A stretch of 64,000 nt of DNA from Dastarcus helophoroides (Eukaryota; Arthropoda; Insecta; Coleoptera; Bothrideridae): contig CM053327.1 of NCBI GenBank assembly GCA_028583605.1, positions 11,953,629 through 12,017,628 on the forward strand. Direction: 5' to 3'. Shown here piece by piece: positions 1 through 13,254 of the stretch (the first letter of the stretch is position 1; each line of letters starts with the position of its first letter). Below the pieces are notes generated by a model. That model did not search any database. It worked only from the letters and a program-made list of their open reading frames with translations, and was not told where the DNA came from. The position numbers and the translations under genes are program-made.

Positions 1-60
<60 letters not shown>
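1..60. repeat. (AG)n microsatellite
   Basis: An uninterrupted AG dinucleotide run that begins at or before the window edge. A second, longer GA run lies at 24238-24353. Confidence 0.97.
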
Positions 61-64
<4 letters not shown>

Positions 65-972
65 TCAAGTGAAGGACATACGTGAACATGCCAAAAATGA
101 CACCAACACACTAGATGGGGTAACTTTTTAAACACTTGATATTTCTTCCTCGAAAAGTCGATTAAAATATGCCTGCTTCAAAAAATCTTATTTTTCTTGA
201 AATTTCAACTTAAATTTTAAAATTTCAACATGTTTACCTGTACATCTTTTTTGAAATTCCAGATTTTCTTTAAACATATCCATAGCAAATTTTAATTTTT
301 GAAATTTTGTCATAAAAATACAATACTGAAAAAATCAATGTCATAAATACTGATTTTGTATAAATGGTTTTCATTAATGTATTTTTTAACAAAGAAATCG
401 CATAGCACCGCTAAAGCCTAAGCGCTTATTAATGTCCCAGAATTGATGCGTTTACATACAACCAAAAAGAAAATGTCTGAATATTTGCCAATCTATTCTA
501 AATTTATGGCAGCTTCTCGAACGCATTTCTCAGCTTGCCGGAGCCGGGTAAATACACCTATAAGCTGAATCAGAATCACATATCGGCATAGTTGTACTTT
601 GCCAAGTGTACGTCTTTGTGGTGAAAATTGCAGAGGACTTTTCGTTCGTAATCGAAGGGGAAACCAAGCCAAGGCGACGTTTCCTGATAGTAGTAAACAA
701 TAGGTACGTTCTGCGCTATTATTCTTATTAAAATAAACCGAAACATATGTTTATTATTAGTGGAAATCGCATCGGTGCCAAAATTAAAATCGTAACGTTT
801 GACATCGCTAATTTTACGAGTGCGATGGTTTAAATTTAACGCTTGGATATTTTTGGTTTTTATCTTCCTTTCTCTTCGATTACGGGCCTTAGCTTGTTTG
901 TAATTAACCGCCGGTGTTATCGATTTTGGTTAAATTCGAAGAACTGTCTGCGGTAATGAAAGCATGTTGCAG
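61..972. other. AT-rich stretch upstream of the first recognised exon
   Basis: This is probably intron sequence of the unrecognised gene whose first visible exon starts at 973. One open stretch at 633-692 (+) ends in a good donor (AATAG/GTACGT at 692/693), but its phase does not fit the exon at 973, so it is not called. Nothing else is supported. Confidence 0.5.
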
Positions 973-3900
973 AACCGCGTTGCGGCCCGATGACAGGGGC
1001 CGGCGGCGAACCTCTTATGCAGTCTGTGATATCTCCTGCTTTAACCGAGGCGGATTTACCCCAACCGCTGGTAGTTAGGACTCCGTCTGTGTCAATGATG
1101 AGGTGGAACTCTTCTTCTCCTTCACCCACGAAAACTACACCTACGAGACAGGTGAGATAACATTTTATTGTTAATGTGAAATTAAAGTAAATAATAAGTT
1201 ACCAAATGCTTAAAAAACAAAAAAAAAATAAATTTTGAACTTATGAAAGCTCCATTAAAGAATTTCAGAATTTCAACACTATTTTTTGCAAGTTTAACGT
1301 GTCCTGATTTTGTTTCCAATATAATTTCAAACACGAAAATTTTGCTTATTTCATCAAAATGTTGCTAAATGTAGCCAAATTTCGTCTTGAAATTTTAATT
1401 TTTTGATAGAAAAAACTTTTTACAAAATTATTATTGCAAAACCACACTTTTAATTTTTTTTCTTGGAATTTTTACTCGTGTACAGATTTTTTGGTGCAAA
1501 AACTCCTAACCTGAAAATTTCAACTCGTTTTTTGAAATTTCTTAACGTAACCCCATTTCACGGAAACTTCTAAGTAATTAAAAAATGTTATAGCATTGGA
1601 ATAACAAATACTGCTTGCTTTCTAGGTTAGTTTTCATTACAATAACAACAACATAAATAATAATAATAATGATCACGTAAGGTCATTATCTGGACTAGAT
1701 AGAGATTGTTTCATAATCCCCGTTCACAGTCTGGATAGATTTCTCCCAGCTGGAGTCCCAATGCCAGTAGGTATTTCTATAACACCACCTCGAATGCACC
1801 CATCGTTAAACGTACTAAATAACTTCAGAAACCTATTCTGAATGGAAACTCCTTAGAAAGAAAGCCCCAATCTAACCTTCACGTGATGGAAGTGCCAGAT
1901 CCCAAATTATGCGTCCTGTGCCACCTCATGAGCCCTTTAGAAGCCATCGATCCAGTCATGGAATCCCCATTGGTGCAACCCTTGATGAAGCAACGCGTGA
2001 CCGCCGGTGAACTCATCAGCGAAATCGCCCAGAACAAAACCGCCGTCACCGGAATGCTACTGGCTAACATGGAACGATCAGGTAAGAAGATCCATTCGCC
2101 GGTTTTGCAGAATAGTGGAAGTATCCAGGAAGTCATCTACAGTATGTTAAGTAAGAGCATGTACGTTATTTTTTTTTAATTGCAATTTATTGCTGCTGGC
2201 GCCATTTTTCGCATCCTAGTTTCCATTGTTTACGACTTCTCCAGTCGCCCTCCTCGGAATCTCTTTCCTTCGTGGCGTTCTAGACCTCATTTTTTTAGCT
2301 TTTCCTCTGTCTGCCTCTTTTTCACCGATTTCAAGGGGTCCAGTTTGAGCCATCGGTATTCATCCATTCTCTGGACATGTCCATACCACTTCAGCCTTTT
2401 ACATTTTATTGTTTTCATTAGGTTGGTGTCAATTCTCAATCTTCGTCTGATATCTGCGTTTCTAACCTTGTCCTTTTTCGTTAGTTGGCAGCATCTACGC
2501 CAGTAATTCATCTTCGAGGCATCCCTACTGTTAATGACCCATAGTTCGTAGACATATGTGGCGATGCTTTCAACAATAGTTTTATAAATTCCAATCTTGG
2601 TGTTTTTAGTAATACTATTGTTCCATATTAGCCCATGTAATTGTCTTATTGCAGTGTTTCCTTTCCAACTGTGCAAGTGATTTCCTTTGAATTTCGAGTA
2701 TCATTTGTCAGCTTTACACCAAGGTATGTGTATGAGTCGGTACTCTTAATTGCAGCATCGCGGAATTTTAGATGTTCTCTCTATTTCCGATTACTAGGTA
2801 CTCTGTTTTAGATGGGTTTATGGTTAGTCCCCATTCTGTATATGCCTCGTATATTTTACGCAACATGTAGTGAATGTCCTGGTGATCTTTCACTGGAATA
2901 ACTTAATCGTCTGCCTAATGTAAACTGTATAATTTTTTCTTCCCAGTAGGTATACCCATAGGTTCACATTTCTTCTTCCAAGTTTAAAGGACGCATTATT
3001 TGTAAAAGATTTATTGAACAATTTTTTTCCACATGCATACATTTGACATGTTTTAAGGCAATTATATTAATATTGAATCTACTCATCCCCAGCATCGATA
3101 AGAGTTTGGCAACGCCAAAGCATACTAATAACCAAATTTTGGACGTATTCGAGGGGAAGTGCCTTCCAAAAGTAGCAAGTATCTCGGTGGAGGTGCTTCA
3201 AAGTGAAAACACGTTTCTTTGAAGCCTCTGTTTGATGTAGACCCTAATATTTTCTATGGGATTAGAATCAGGCGATTGGAGAAGCCAATCAAGCGTGACA
3301 ATGCCATTTTCCCGGTTGTGTTTGGGATCGCTGTGCTCCTGCAATATCCTTTCTTCGTCATTTGTGACAAATTGACGTTCGGCAGTCGATAACAAGGATT
3401 TCTTGTAGATTTGAACCATTTCTGGACCATTGGGGCAAGTAAAGAGGTGCAAAACGCCAAATTTTTTTCTTGAGATGCAGTCCCAACGATGGACCTTGAT
3501 CGTATATTTGATGGAGCACTGGACGAACTGGTTTGGGCAGGAACCCTATGCCCTTGGAATAATAGAAAACCCTAAACAGAAGCTTAATCAGAGAAAACAA
3601 TATTGCCTTCGTCACAATCAATATTTTCAAGGGCTCGGGAGAGTCGCTTGGCAGCGACTGTCCTTGGTAGCGACTGTCCCGAGCTCCGCCATTTCAAATT
3701 ATTCGCACACAAATAGTTAGACTAATAACGTGCGATACGTTCGATCCTTTTTGCTTCAATTTCGCTTGCCCTTAAATCAAGGACAAACCAGGAATCAATG
3801 TAACGATTTTTCATTTTTTTTTCTTTTTTGGAGACTTTTCCCATTTAACAACGATCTGGGAGGCCATCCACATTTTCGACTCTTTAAATCTATTCATCTG

Positions 3901-6900
3901 TTTCTCAAGAAACATCTTCGATTTTTTCACATACTTGGCCCTCATTGCAAAAGACTTTTTGGCCCTTCCGGGTGCATGCAAAGAAACACGGCTTCGAAAC
4001 GTTTCGCGTACACTTTACTCATCGTGGTTTCGAAGTTTCTTTGACGAAAGATGGTCATGGAATGACACTTTTTAGACAAAGCGCCAAAGGTGGAGGTTTC
4101 CTGAACCTGGTGAAAAATATTTAGTTTCGTATGAATCCGAATCCGAGAAATGTCGTACAGGCTTTTACTTAACATTCTGTAGTATGTCACCTACGCATCT
4201 GATTAGATTCGGGAAGGTTCCTTTATATAGGGTTCAGTATACCTAGTTGTGTGGACCAAATATTTCTCAATGAATTGTTTAAGCTAGCAATAATCGAAGT
4301 TCAGAAAACAACAATGCTGAGAAAATAAATATTGATGTACAGATCAAACCATAGGCTTTGTTTTCTTAAGTGTCCGTCAGCATGTCAATGCTGATGGGCA
4401 CAAAATTCTGCACTATTTGGCCATTTAGCCGATTTTCTATCTTCACTACAACCAAGATACCCAGATTATTCCACGTGCGGTGGGACACACTAAGCAAAGT
4501 TTTTTTGTTAGTTTGTTTGCATATACACATCAGGAAAGTCAAACACTGTCCATAGGGAGAATGTTAATGAGAGATTTAACATTGAGAGCTAATTATGGGA
4601 TAGATGGGCGGCGCCTTGAATTCTCCTACACCGGTGTAAAAAATTCAACGCATAGCGTAGGGATCAGTGTTGGTGGAGATTTCAGTAGTAAGTCATAGCT
4701 TCTTACGTGTTTTGTTACGGGATTACTACTGGCAGGCAACAATTTTATTAAAATTTACGTACCACATGTTGTTTGTTCTTTTAGTCCGTTGATTTAATCA
4801 ACGTCTGAGGTAAAAAAAAAACTGATATTCTTTGACAACCAAAATAAATAAACGAGATTTCTTAAACAAAATAAATAATAATTCTTATGAAGAATATAAC
4901 ATAATAACTCTTTAAAAATTACAATATAAGGAGTTCAAATAGGCCGCCAGGCTGAGCTAAACAATATTTCAGTCTGTTGTAAAACTCTCGACAAGTTTTT
5001 TCTAACATCTAAACTGGAAGATACGAGCATGCTGCGTCAAAGTAGGGGAATACGTTCAGCGGCCGTAGAAAACTATGGAAGGGACAATTCTTAACGTTTT
5101 ACATGGACAATGAAAATTTTTCCTTATCTGTATACGATCTCTTGTCAAAATTTCTGCAGTTAAACAGGCTGAGTCAAACAGAATAGGCCAATACTAAACT
5201 AGGGATATTAGAAACCAAAATATTACGATTGAGCTTAACATGCCTCATACCATGTCGCTGGTTTAAGAGATACAGGACGTTCAAAGTTAAAAATTTTTTG
5301 AATTTTCTCAATAATTGAGAAAGTTTTGATGCTATAAATCTAAAGATTAAAGGTTTTACGTTTTTTTTTTGGCGTAAGAATTAAGAATTTAAAGCTTATT
5401 TTGACCTTTCTCCTACAGGACGCTAGTTTCGTCGTATTAAAACATTTTTTAGTTACGCTTAAAACAAGTGAAGGATATAAAAGAACGATCAATTCTTCAA
5501 AAAAAGATACTCCTGTTTACGTCGTCTAAATCTGTCGGTTTTGAAATTATTTGCATTTAAACATTTTAATGTGATTTTTTATGATTTTTTCAGGCGCAGA
5601 TAAGGAAGGATTTAGTTTATCAGGAAGAATTAAATTCTCTTCGGAACTTGCGATAAATAATTCAAGAAGCCGTAAATACATTAAAAAATAATAGGGAAAT
5701 TTTGATTTTGACATTTAAGAAAGTGTATTCCATTCCTGTTGAGTGGCATTTTCTTCGCCAGTTGCTTTTTCCAGACGTCTAAATTTTCAGTTACCTTTTT
5801 TCATTAAGGAATGACAATCTTTTATAAATTGCCCCAAACAGCGATTACGTTAGATCTTAGTTTGTCAATCGCTGTTTGTGACTTAACACTCACTAAAAAA
5901 TACTTGAAAACTATTGTAAAATTTAATGGTAAACATGAATAATAACTAAATTTAACGTTTCGAGCAGTTCATCTCTCTGCCGGTCGTCGGAAATGAAATT
6001 CATTTAAAATTTTCGCTCTACAAAATTTGTCTACTCACAGAAATCATTCTGACAGTTTAATGTATCATTCCCTAGGTGATTTGTAAATAACCCACTTGTT
6101 TCTCCTTTTCCAACAATGTCAACCACATATCGTTTATTTCAACTGAACAATTCGCTACACGATTATCCCCTTTTAATAAAATCAAAACCGATTCCCTTAA
6201 TTTTCTTTGTTTAGGATGTGTTTCCCCGCAAATGATGGTGGATTCGGTTCAGTGAATTCCGTGATCACAATCAAATGAATGTTCACATATTTTTGATTTT
6301 GAGAACTCTCCCTTGATTAGGTAGTTTTATGTTCATTAATTCGGACATGCATAAGTCGTGAAGTTTAACCAATGTATATCTTGTTACATTCACAGGGTGT
6401 CTTGTTTATGTAATCTTTCGTACGTCGTGTTTCATTATCAGTTATCAGGTTTTGTATTTACTAGTAATAATCGGGGTATATTTTGTGTTTTAAATGCTGT
6501 TCGTATATTGAAACGTTTGCCTATTCGTTTGATTTGATCTGAGAGTCCTGATATATGTATATGGAAGAATCAGGGTTTTTGGTTTTTGAGTAGATGATTC
6601 GTTCTCGTTTATGCCATGATTATTATGTTGAGATTTAGCTTCTTTCTTGTTTATTAGTTTTTTCACAAATTCTTTTTCGTACCCATTTTTTCTAATATCT
6701 TTATTATGTTAGATTTTTCTTCATCATATATTACAGAAGTAGAGTTGATAGTTTTTACCCTGTCTAGCAATGAGATTATTGCAAATACTCTTGTATTTTT
6801 ACTGTGATTCGATGTAAAACTTAGGTACCTATTTGTGTTAGTCGGTTTTCTGTAGACAAATGTATATACCCCATCCTGGCCTTTCCCAATTAATACATCA

Positions 6901-7893
6901 AAGAAGGGAAGTATATTAGCCGATTCAATTTCTAATGTAAATGTTATTGTCTGCTCTTGTTCATTTATATAATTTAAAAAAGAATGTATGCAATCTATTG
7001 CATAAAGCCAGATGTATTTGCCATCTTTCATTTAGCGTCTAGTAATAATGTTTCTCGTAAGTCGAAATTCAGTTACAGATCATTCAAACGTATTTACATG
7101 GCTAACTAATTGATTGGAAATATTTACAGCGACTGTACCATACTGATGACGCCAAAGGAGGTCGAAGCCGGTTTATGGTTGTTGGTTGTAAATATTCTCA
7201 ACTTTAACTATTTAACTGACCCGTAAACATATCTGTCCAAAAAATGACATCCACATCATCTTCTGGTACAGATAAGTAGATGACTTCCTGGGCATGTGTA
7301 AACAATTTCATACAATAGTGTTATCCTGTCCTGAATGGGCGCCATCTGAATTCTATATATTGTATGTTTCAGCCGAATTCCCGTTCATTACGTACTATGT
7401 GATAAACAGTTCCCAAACGAATCCTGTGATGTTTTACAATAATCTAAGAACTGCCAGCCTGACCAAATTCGACCCTAGGATGACCAAATACACGGCGGCA
7501 CACACTCTGGACCTCTACACCGAAGTGGCCTCGATTTGCAGGCCGCCGATAAATGAAATCGGCGTGTCCTTTACGAAAAGTCATACTCCGTCCACCGGGT
7601 ATATGGTGTCGGTGTATAAAGTTTTTGAGGGGGACGATAGAGAAATATTCGAGCGGAATTGGTTATACTGGACGGGGGCTCGAATGATATACAGGTACTT
7701 GCCGGCTGCCGCCGGCCTGAAAAGAATCTCGTTGCACAAATCGTTGAGCCCCAAAGGGGATAAAATGTATTTGTTGTTATGTGAATGTTCAAATTTGATA
7801 AATGACGTCACTGTTTGTGCCCTTCTTTTACCGGCCTTAAGAGCTCGTTTGACAGGTTATACGGGCATTTTTAAACCAATACAAACTTTTTAG
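973..7893 (+). CDS. Unrecognised conserved protein, 3' part of a spliced gene (four exons)
   Basis: Exons: 973-1151, 1626-1770, 1899-2081 and 7373-7893 (stop at 7891-7893). All three introns are GT-AG and the phases agree (0, 1, 1), which gives an open frame of about 342 codons; the 5' end lies before the window or was not found. The first two exons are polar, Pro/Ser-rich and Asn-rich, as in a disordered region. Exon 3 starts DPKLCVLCH with two cysteines. Exon 4 encodes a compact domain of about 173 residues with FERNWLYWTGARM and KRISLHKSL segments and ends GIFKPIQTF. No signal peptide or membrane segment is visible. I do not recognise the family. Introns are 474 bp, 128 bp and 5.3 kb; the last is full of transposon remains. 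The acceptor at 1898 is weak in pyrimidines and the acceptor at 972 is the least certain boundary. Confidence 0.72.
2190..2950 (-). mobile_element. Non-LTR (LINE) reverse transcriptase fragment, decayed
   Basis: The minus strand reads an ADD box with stops on both sides (about 2895-2910), then a segment containing TEWGLTINPSKTEYL. It continues in a frame (2287-2676) with KIGIYKTIVESIATY and KRLKWYGHVQRMDEYRW, which is typical of the C-terminal third of LINE reverse transcriptases. Stop codons and frame changes show it is dead. It sits in the 5.3-kb intron of the unrecognised gene, antisense to it. Confidence 0.75.
3070..3640 (-). pseudogene. Tc1-like transposase, C-terminal fragment
   Basis: The minus strand encodes SDPKH (normally NDPKH, around the second catalytic Asp). 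It continues with DWLLQSPDSNPIENI, the conserved third catalytic block, then a tail VQNLVISMLWRCQTLIDAG as in Tc1-family proteins. The upstream part (3460-3640) carries FYYSKGIGFLPKPVRP in another frame. Frameshifts separate these blocks, so it is a relic. The frame at 3942-4190 may be more of the same element but has no diagnostic motif. Confidence 0.75.
3641..6180. other. Intron sequence without recognised genes
   Basis: AT-rich intronic sequence of the unrecognised gene. It lies between a Tc1-like relic and a Penelope-like relic. Several short frames here have no family resemblance, and no further exon with matching phase was found. Confidence 0.5.
6190..7031 (-). mobile_element. Penelope-like element: RT C-terminus plus GIY-YIG endonuclease remnant
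   Basis: The minus-strand frame 6663-7031 reads LPFFDVLIGKGQDGVYTF, then VYRKPTNTNRYLSFTSNH, the conserved C-terminal block of Penelope-like reverse transcriptases. Downstream on the same strand (about 6330-6430) is CECNKIYIG, a stop, then TSRLMHVRINEHK. This matches a GIY-YIG endonuclease, the domain that follows RT in this class. In-frame stops show it is inactive. The fold-back repeats described elsewhere in this window are not seen at its edges. Confidence 0.8.
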
Positions 7894-8503
7894 ACATATC
7901 ATTAGCAAATCACTGGATTATCGATTGAAGAATTCCTTTTGTAATCTGTATTATTAGTTGTTAGGTTGTGTAAGTAAGATTCCATGTAAAGGCGCAAAAT
8001 TTTCTCATTTTATTATATCTGAAGCTCAATTCTATTATCCTTTTAAAAAAATATTAAAAAAATAGTACAAAAGAATGCCTCAGAGGGCTCATAAGTTACT
8101 AAAATATTGGGTTAATTTTTATTGCAGTTAAACAAATACCTATTTCATTTATCAGGCTTGTTATGGAATAAGTTAGTATTTTTTCTGAGAATGTTTTAAA
8201 ATCCCCCATATTTTTAAAAGCTTAAAAGATTTTTGATCTCAACTTTTAACTATCAGAGGATTTTGATGACACAACTATTGGTATTGTAAGTTTTATTTTA
8301 CAACTGGATAATTATTTGTGTGAATGCTCCTTAAAATGCAATTATCACACCTTATATTACATTACTTACCAAAAACTTTACACATAAATGTAAATACCTA
8401 ATAGTAAGTGTAAATAAGATTCTACATATACATATTATTTTCTGCTTATATTCCACTGTATTTTATGATGTAACATATCATATTTTTGTAATAATTATTA
8501 AGC

Positions 8504-8509
8504 AATAAA
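8504..8509 (+). terminator. Candidate poly(A) signal of the unrecognised gene
   Basis: AATAAA about 610 bp after the stop at 7893, in AT-rich sequence consistent with a 3' UTR. Closer AT-rich variants cannot be excluded. Confidence 0.4.
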
Positions 8510-9506
8510 GTCTTCCTGCTTATTTTGTGTTTAATTAATAACGCCCTAATAGTACAGTAAAATGTTGCATAATATTTCATATAGGATAGTGCTTTCTGTT
8601 TAAATTTTGTAGATGAGGGTTAAAACTAGGGAAAGGGAGTGCAAAGATTTTTACATTATATTTTGATAATGTAAATCATACAAAAAATTTGGAAAAATAT
8701 TTTTATAGGGAATTAAATCATCTACAATTTACATTGAATAACTTTTCATAGTATTTATAACTATTGAACTTTAATAGCTATTAAAACAATAACAGATACT
8801 GTCAATTTTCGTAGTATGTTTGATAATTACAGAATTTAGGAAGTTTCCATTTTTTTCAAAGTACGTTTAATTATTGTCCTAAAAATTATAAAACGACCAA
8901 AAAAAACTTTTTTTTGCAATATCTTTAGAAATGGCTCTTTAAAGTTTAAATTTGTTACGTTCTCTCAATTTGGCGCTGAAAACATCTGTGACGTCATAAA
9001 ACACAATAGGAGTCTGGATGCCTAAAGTCGCCTTCTCTTTGCCGTGCTCTTTCAGTTAACACTACTTCGCTGCGCTTTGCAAATCTTGTTCCCGTTGAAA
9101 ACAATTGCTATTTCACCCTAAATAATAACCAGCAAAAAATAAGTGCAAAAACTTGCTCATATAAGTATTTTATTGTTCCTAAATGTAGAAATACTGTTCT
9201 CTTGCCCTCTATGCGTGTTCTTCCGGATCTGCCAGGAAACTATTTAATTTTACAAAGAAATAAATAATAGTTTTTATCGTCCTTAAACATAAATATTTTT
9301 GTAAATAAATCGTTTTTACATAAAAAAAAACCTCAAAACCAAACATTGATATTGACATACTGCATAACAGTCACATCACTATAACTCTAGCTACATTCGT
9401 ACCAATTTCTTAAATAACAATTACTATTCACTAATCAATTTGGATTGCTCAGAATACTGTTTAAATTAGAAACGTTTCTCACAGGTGTGATTTTTGTCAA
9501 TTCTAC
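8510..9506. other. Intergenic AT-rich sequence
   Basis: No coding evidence on either strand. Short A and T runs are frequent. Confidence 0.5.
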
Positions 9507-9813
9507 CGTGTGTCCCACGATAGAGTACTGAAGGGGGATTTTTTTTTATTTGAGGTTTTATGAGAAAAAGTCATTCTTTATAAAAACTCCTGCTTGAACT
9601 CAAATCACCGAAAATGACATTTTTTTCGAGATTTTTTTGTACAGGGAGTTCAACTATTTGAAAATTTCAAAAAATGGCAAAAATAAATTGTTGTTTTTTA
9701 TTGTTGTTGTTTAATATCAAGCAGGAGCTTTTATAAAGAATGATTTTTTCTCGTAAATCCACAAATAAAAAGGAAACCCCTCTTCACTACTTTATCTTGG
9801 GACATAGTGTATG
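9507..9813. repeat. Fold-back MITE, about 300 bp
   Basis: The first 90 or so bases (GTGTCCCACGATAGAGTACT..., then TTCTTTATAAA and CTCCTGCTTGA) reappear as reverse complement at 9716-9813, leaving a centre of about 110 bp. Mismatches show moderate age. It contains no frame and is probably a non-autonomous DNA transposon. Confidence 0.8.
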
Positions 9814-10330
9814 TTAAACCTTCTATTCTTAACTCTTAAAAAATATGACAATATTATTTTTCGTATATAGTAATACTTCATAATTTCAAACTAACTATTT
9901 ATGTAGGTATAATTAATTCAAAAATCCCTAAGAAAATAGTGAAATAGTCTAATTACTTAGAAAGCTTTGCACCCCCGATTTCTGCACTGGGATACAGTGG
10001 ATTTACTTTCAGTAAATTTTTAGAATTACCACGAACAAAACCTTCTCCTATTGTTAATTATTTCTCGACAGCAACACAGTAAAACAATTCATTGAATTTA
10101 CACTAACCCTATGATTTATTAGTTTAGAGGTAGTAACAGCGTGCCGGGTCAGGCCTAGTGACGTCTCACAACATTTGCCAAGTCACCTGTACCATAAATA
10201 ATTTAAAGTGTAGTAACTTATTCAAATTTAAAGATATTGAAATAATTCTTTCAGTAATTTTTTAGGTTTACTATTTACTATCACCTAACGTTAAAATTAG
10301 TAGTACTTTTGATTACTGGAAACTTCGTAA
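9814..10330. other. Spacer between the MITE and the fold-back transposon
   Basis: AT-rich; no gene or repeat recognised. Confidence 0.5.
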
Positions 10331-11073
10331 TTATGAGTGAGTCACTAAGCGGGAATCGGTCTTTGGTAGGCGTATCGTTCAAAATATCGAAAAATATTTC
10401 GAATAAAAGTTGTTCGAAATAAAGTTCTCCACAACCTAAAATTATTGCCAAATATGGCGGCCTTCCGGTTGCACCGGAAATGAACACAGCTTTCTTATTT
10501 TAAATAGAACACCCTATGTATTTTTACATTTTTGGATTCCTTGTTAAAAATGAATATAAATTTATTAAGACGACATAGGCCCTTAGTTGAACCGTTTTCG
10601 CGTAATTTAATTTTTTTGGTTAAATTTGACGATTTCGGAGCTTGACGCCATAAACGATATTTTCCAAACGCAATGACTCAGAGTTGTGTGGCATACGGTT
10701 TTGGATTCAGAAAGAAATGGAGTATTTGTTTACGTCTTTGCTGTTAGCAAGATTTCTTAAATTTCTTCACATCCGTCGACTCAATTCTTCAGTTGTTCAA
10801 ACATGCATAACTTAATTTTTTCAAATGGAACCACCTATCTTGGATTATCTTATCGGATGCGAAATTAAATTACCTTTTTTTTTGGTACCAGGTATTGCCA
10901 CCTCCGTCCAATAATTTTTGAGAAATTTAGAATTTTGTAAAAATTTTAATTAATTTCGTATTATCGCGTTAGCCCTGGATGTCGCGGTTTTGTTTCGTCT
11001 CGTTTGTCCGGCAATAACAATGACAGTTTATCTCATTGTTGTCGCGAGGTCTTGGTATTAGTACTGAAAGACA

Positions 11074-11869
11074 ATGTTTTCTCAAGAAGAATTGGTCGAT
11101 ATGGTTTACGTCTTGGGCAGTGCTAACAGAAATCCATTTCTGGCCTCAAGAATTTATGCCCAACGCTTTGCCGATCGGAGACATCCAAATTCAGCGGCAT
11201 TCGCTAAATTGAGAGAGGTTCGAGCAAACTGGTAGTACGAAATACGCGAAAAAGGAGCGTAGAAAACCAACGACGCATGAAGAAAACCAAGTTTTAGTAG
11301 CGGCTGCTGTTGTCCAAGATCCGCATTTAAGTAGCAGAATAATAAGCACGGAATTACAAATAAGTCAACCCTCGGTTTCACGAATCTTGCGTAAAAATAA
11401 GTTTCATCCGTATCGTGTCCAGCTAGTACAGGAACTCAATCAAGCTGATTTCAACAACCGAATGCAGTTTTGTGAGTGGACGTTACGAAAACTACAAGAA
11501 CAAAATGACTTTTTGGACAATGTACTATTTACCGACGAATGTACATTTCATAAGAACGGCTTCGTGGGAAGACACAACTCCCATTACTACCACACTGAAA
11601 GGAATGTGAGGGAGTTCCTCAATACACAATTCCCTAACAAGTGGATAGGAAGAGGAGGTCCAGTGGCATGGCCCGCAAGATCACCGGATTTAACTAAGCC
11701 AGACTTTTTCTTGTGGGGTCATGTTAAGCAATTTGTGCACCAGGAACCACCAACTACCCGAGAAGACATGATGGGCCGGGTTGCGTATTGGATTTGCCTC
11801 TGGACTACAGAACCGGGCAAGATACAAGCGTTCCAATTGGTAGGTTTTGACGTCATGATTGAGTGTTAA
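11074..11869 (+). pseudogene. DDE transposase, internally deleted and frameshifted
   Basis: It starts MFSQEELVDMVYVLGSANR, then QRFADRRHPNS. It hits a stop near 11230 and resumes in another frame with an HTH-like segment, SQPSVSRILRKNKFHPY. The catalytic block LFTDECTFH follows (first Asp at about 11533), then GRGGPVAWPARSPDLTKPD near the end. The span between HYYHTE and NTQFPNKWIG has lost the middle of the catalytic core, where the second catalytic Asp belongs. It therefore cannot encode an active enzyme. Known of the family: such proteins are about 350-400 residues; this one keeps roughly two thirds. Confidence 0.8.
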
Positions 11870-12857
11870 TTTACGCCCATTTCTTACATATTCTCGACCT
11901 TACAAAATTTCTAGTTGCATGTAAATATTGCAGTTTTGACAACTGCGTTGTGTAGTAGTTATCTTATTGGAAGAAATTGTAGCTTCAATATCACTATAAA
12001 ATAGTGGTATTTAATTTTTATACTTTTCATATGATGCGTCTGTATCATAAAACTTCTGGTATGGTTTTTTAATATTGCTTTTTTTCCTTAGGTGTGGCAA
12101 AGGGTAAATGAAAAATGTTATTTATACGGCAGAAAAATGAATAAAACAATGTAAATTTATTTTATAAAAAAATTAAATCAATGCAGCTTTTTAATTTTTT
12201 GAATTTGTCAAAAATAAAACTAAATAAGGGGAGGGGTATCCATTTAGAAAGCTAACTCCGTAAATAAACTGTAAACATCGGAACGTGTCGCCTACGAGAA
12301 TTAGCCTTATGGTAACGCAAACCATTATTTTTTTCCTATCAAAATCGTTCAACGCACTTAAAGCAGTTTTCACTTGAACAATAATTAAAATAAAAACGTA
12401 CGAGGATTTTAAAGACCACTTTTAATAATCCAATTCGGGTTAGTAATTTCACTGTATTCTTGCAGCCACAACTTTGCATCATTTTTCAAATTTATGCCTA
12501 GACGAATTTGAAAAGATTATTCAGAAATTGCAATTTCTTTCAACTTAAAATTAGTTGGAAATCACATATTATTTTTTTTATTGTATAATATAAATACACA
12601 CAATCCACTGTTAGGTATATTAATTTGTAAATCACACACACTTCTTTCAAATTGTGCATTAATATGCGTCAGTTTCTTAAATCTGGCATTTAACAAACGA
12701 AAAGTTTACTAAGCCCTATTTAAAATGTCTTTCAATAACAGCTATTTAAACTAACAAACCGAAAGTTGGACCCGACATGCAAATAATTACGGTCTAAACA
12801 ACTACAAAACATTAGTAACAAAACTAAAATATTATTAATAATACGTATATCAATAGT

Positions 12858-13119
12858 AATGTGTTGTCTCAACTGTCAATTGTATTTTACTGCGAATGCG
12901 CTTGCGTACGAAAGAGCCAAACACACAATTATGATGTCAGAACCGACCAATTGGAACGCTTGTATCTTGCCCGGTTCTGTAGTCCAGAGGCAAATCGAAT
13001 ACGCGACCAGGTTCGTGTTGCTTTCCAAAATATCAATGAAAACGTCTTGGTGGATGTGAACAACTCTTTGCTACAGAGACTGCGCATTTGCCATCGTGAA
13101 GCTGGTGGTTAAGTTGAAC
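12858..13119 (+). pseudogene. Transposase C-terminal fragment inside the fold-back element
   Basis: A plus-strand frame encodes ANRIRDQVRVAFQNINENV and then LLQRLRICHREAGG, the usual tail of this transposase class (a final Gly-Gly followed by an EHL-like end). It is separated from the main transposase frame (ending 11869) by about 1 kb of non-coding sequence. Confidence 0.65.
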
Positions 13120-13254
13120 ATTTAATTTAATGTTATTATTACCATTGTTTATGTATTCTTCTTAATATTTGTTGCAACTTACTATTACCGATTTGTTTAT
13201 TGTTTATTTACTTTCTTTAATGCTTTAAACTGAAATCCAATGATGATTTTGAGT

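Noticed and set aside
917..1129. Minus-strand 70-codon frame with VGEGEEEFHLIID
   Set aside because: It overlaps plus-strand exon 973-1151, which has a good donor and joins the next exons in phase; no partner exons on the minus strand.
10281..10487. 68-codon minus-strand frame at the left end of the fold-back transposon
   Set aside because: It lies in the terminal inverted repeat and its mirror copy at the other end is not kept open.
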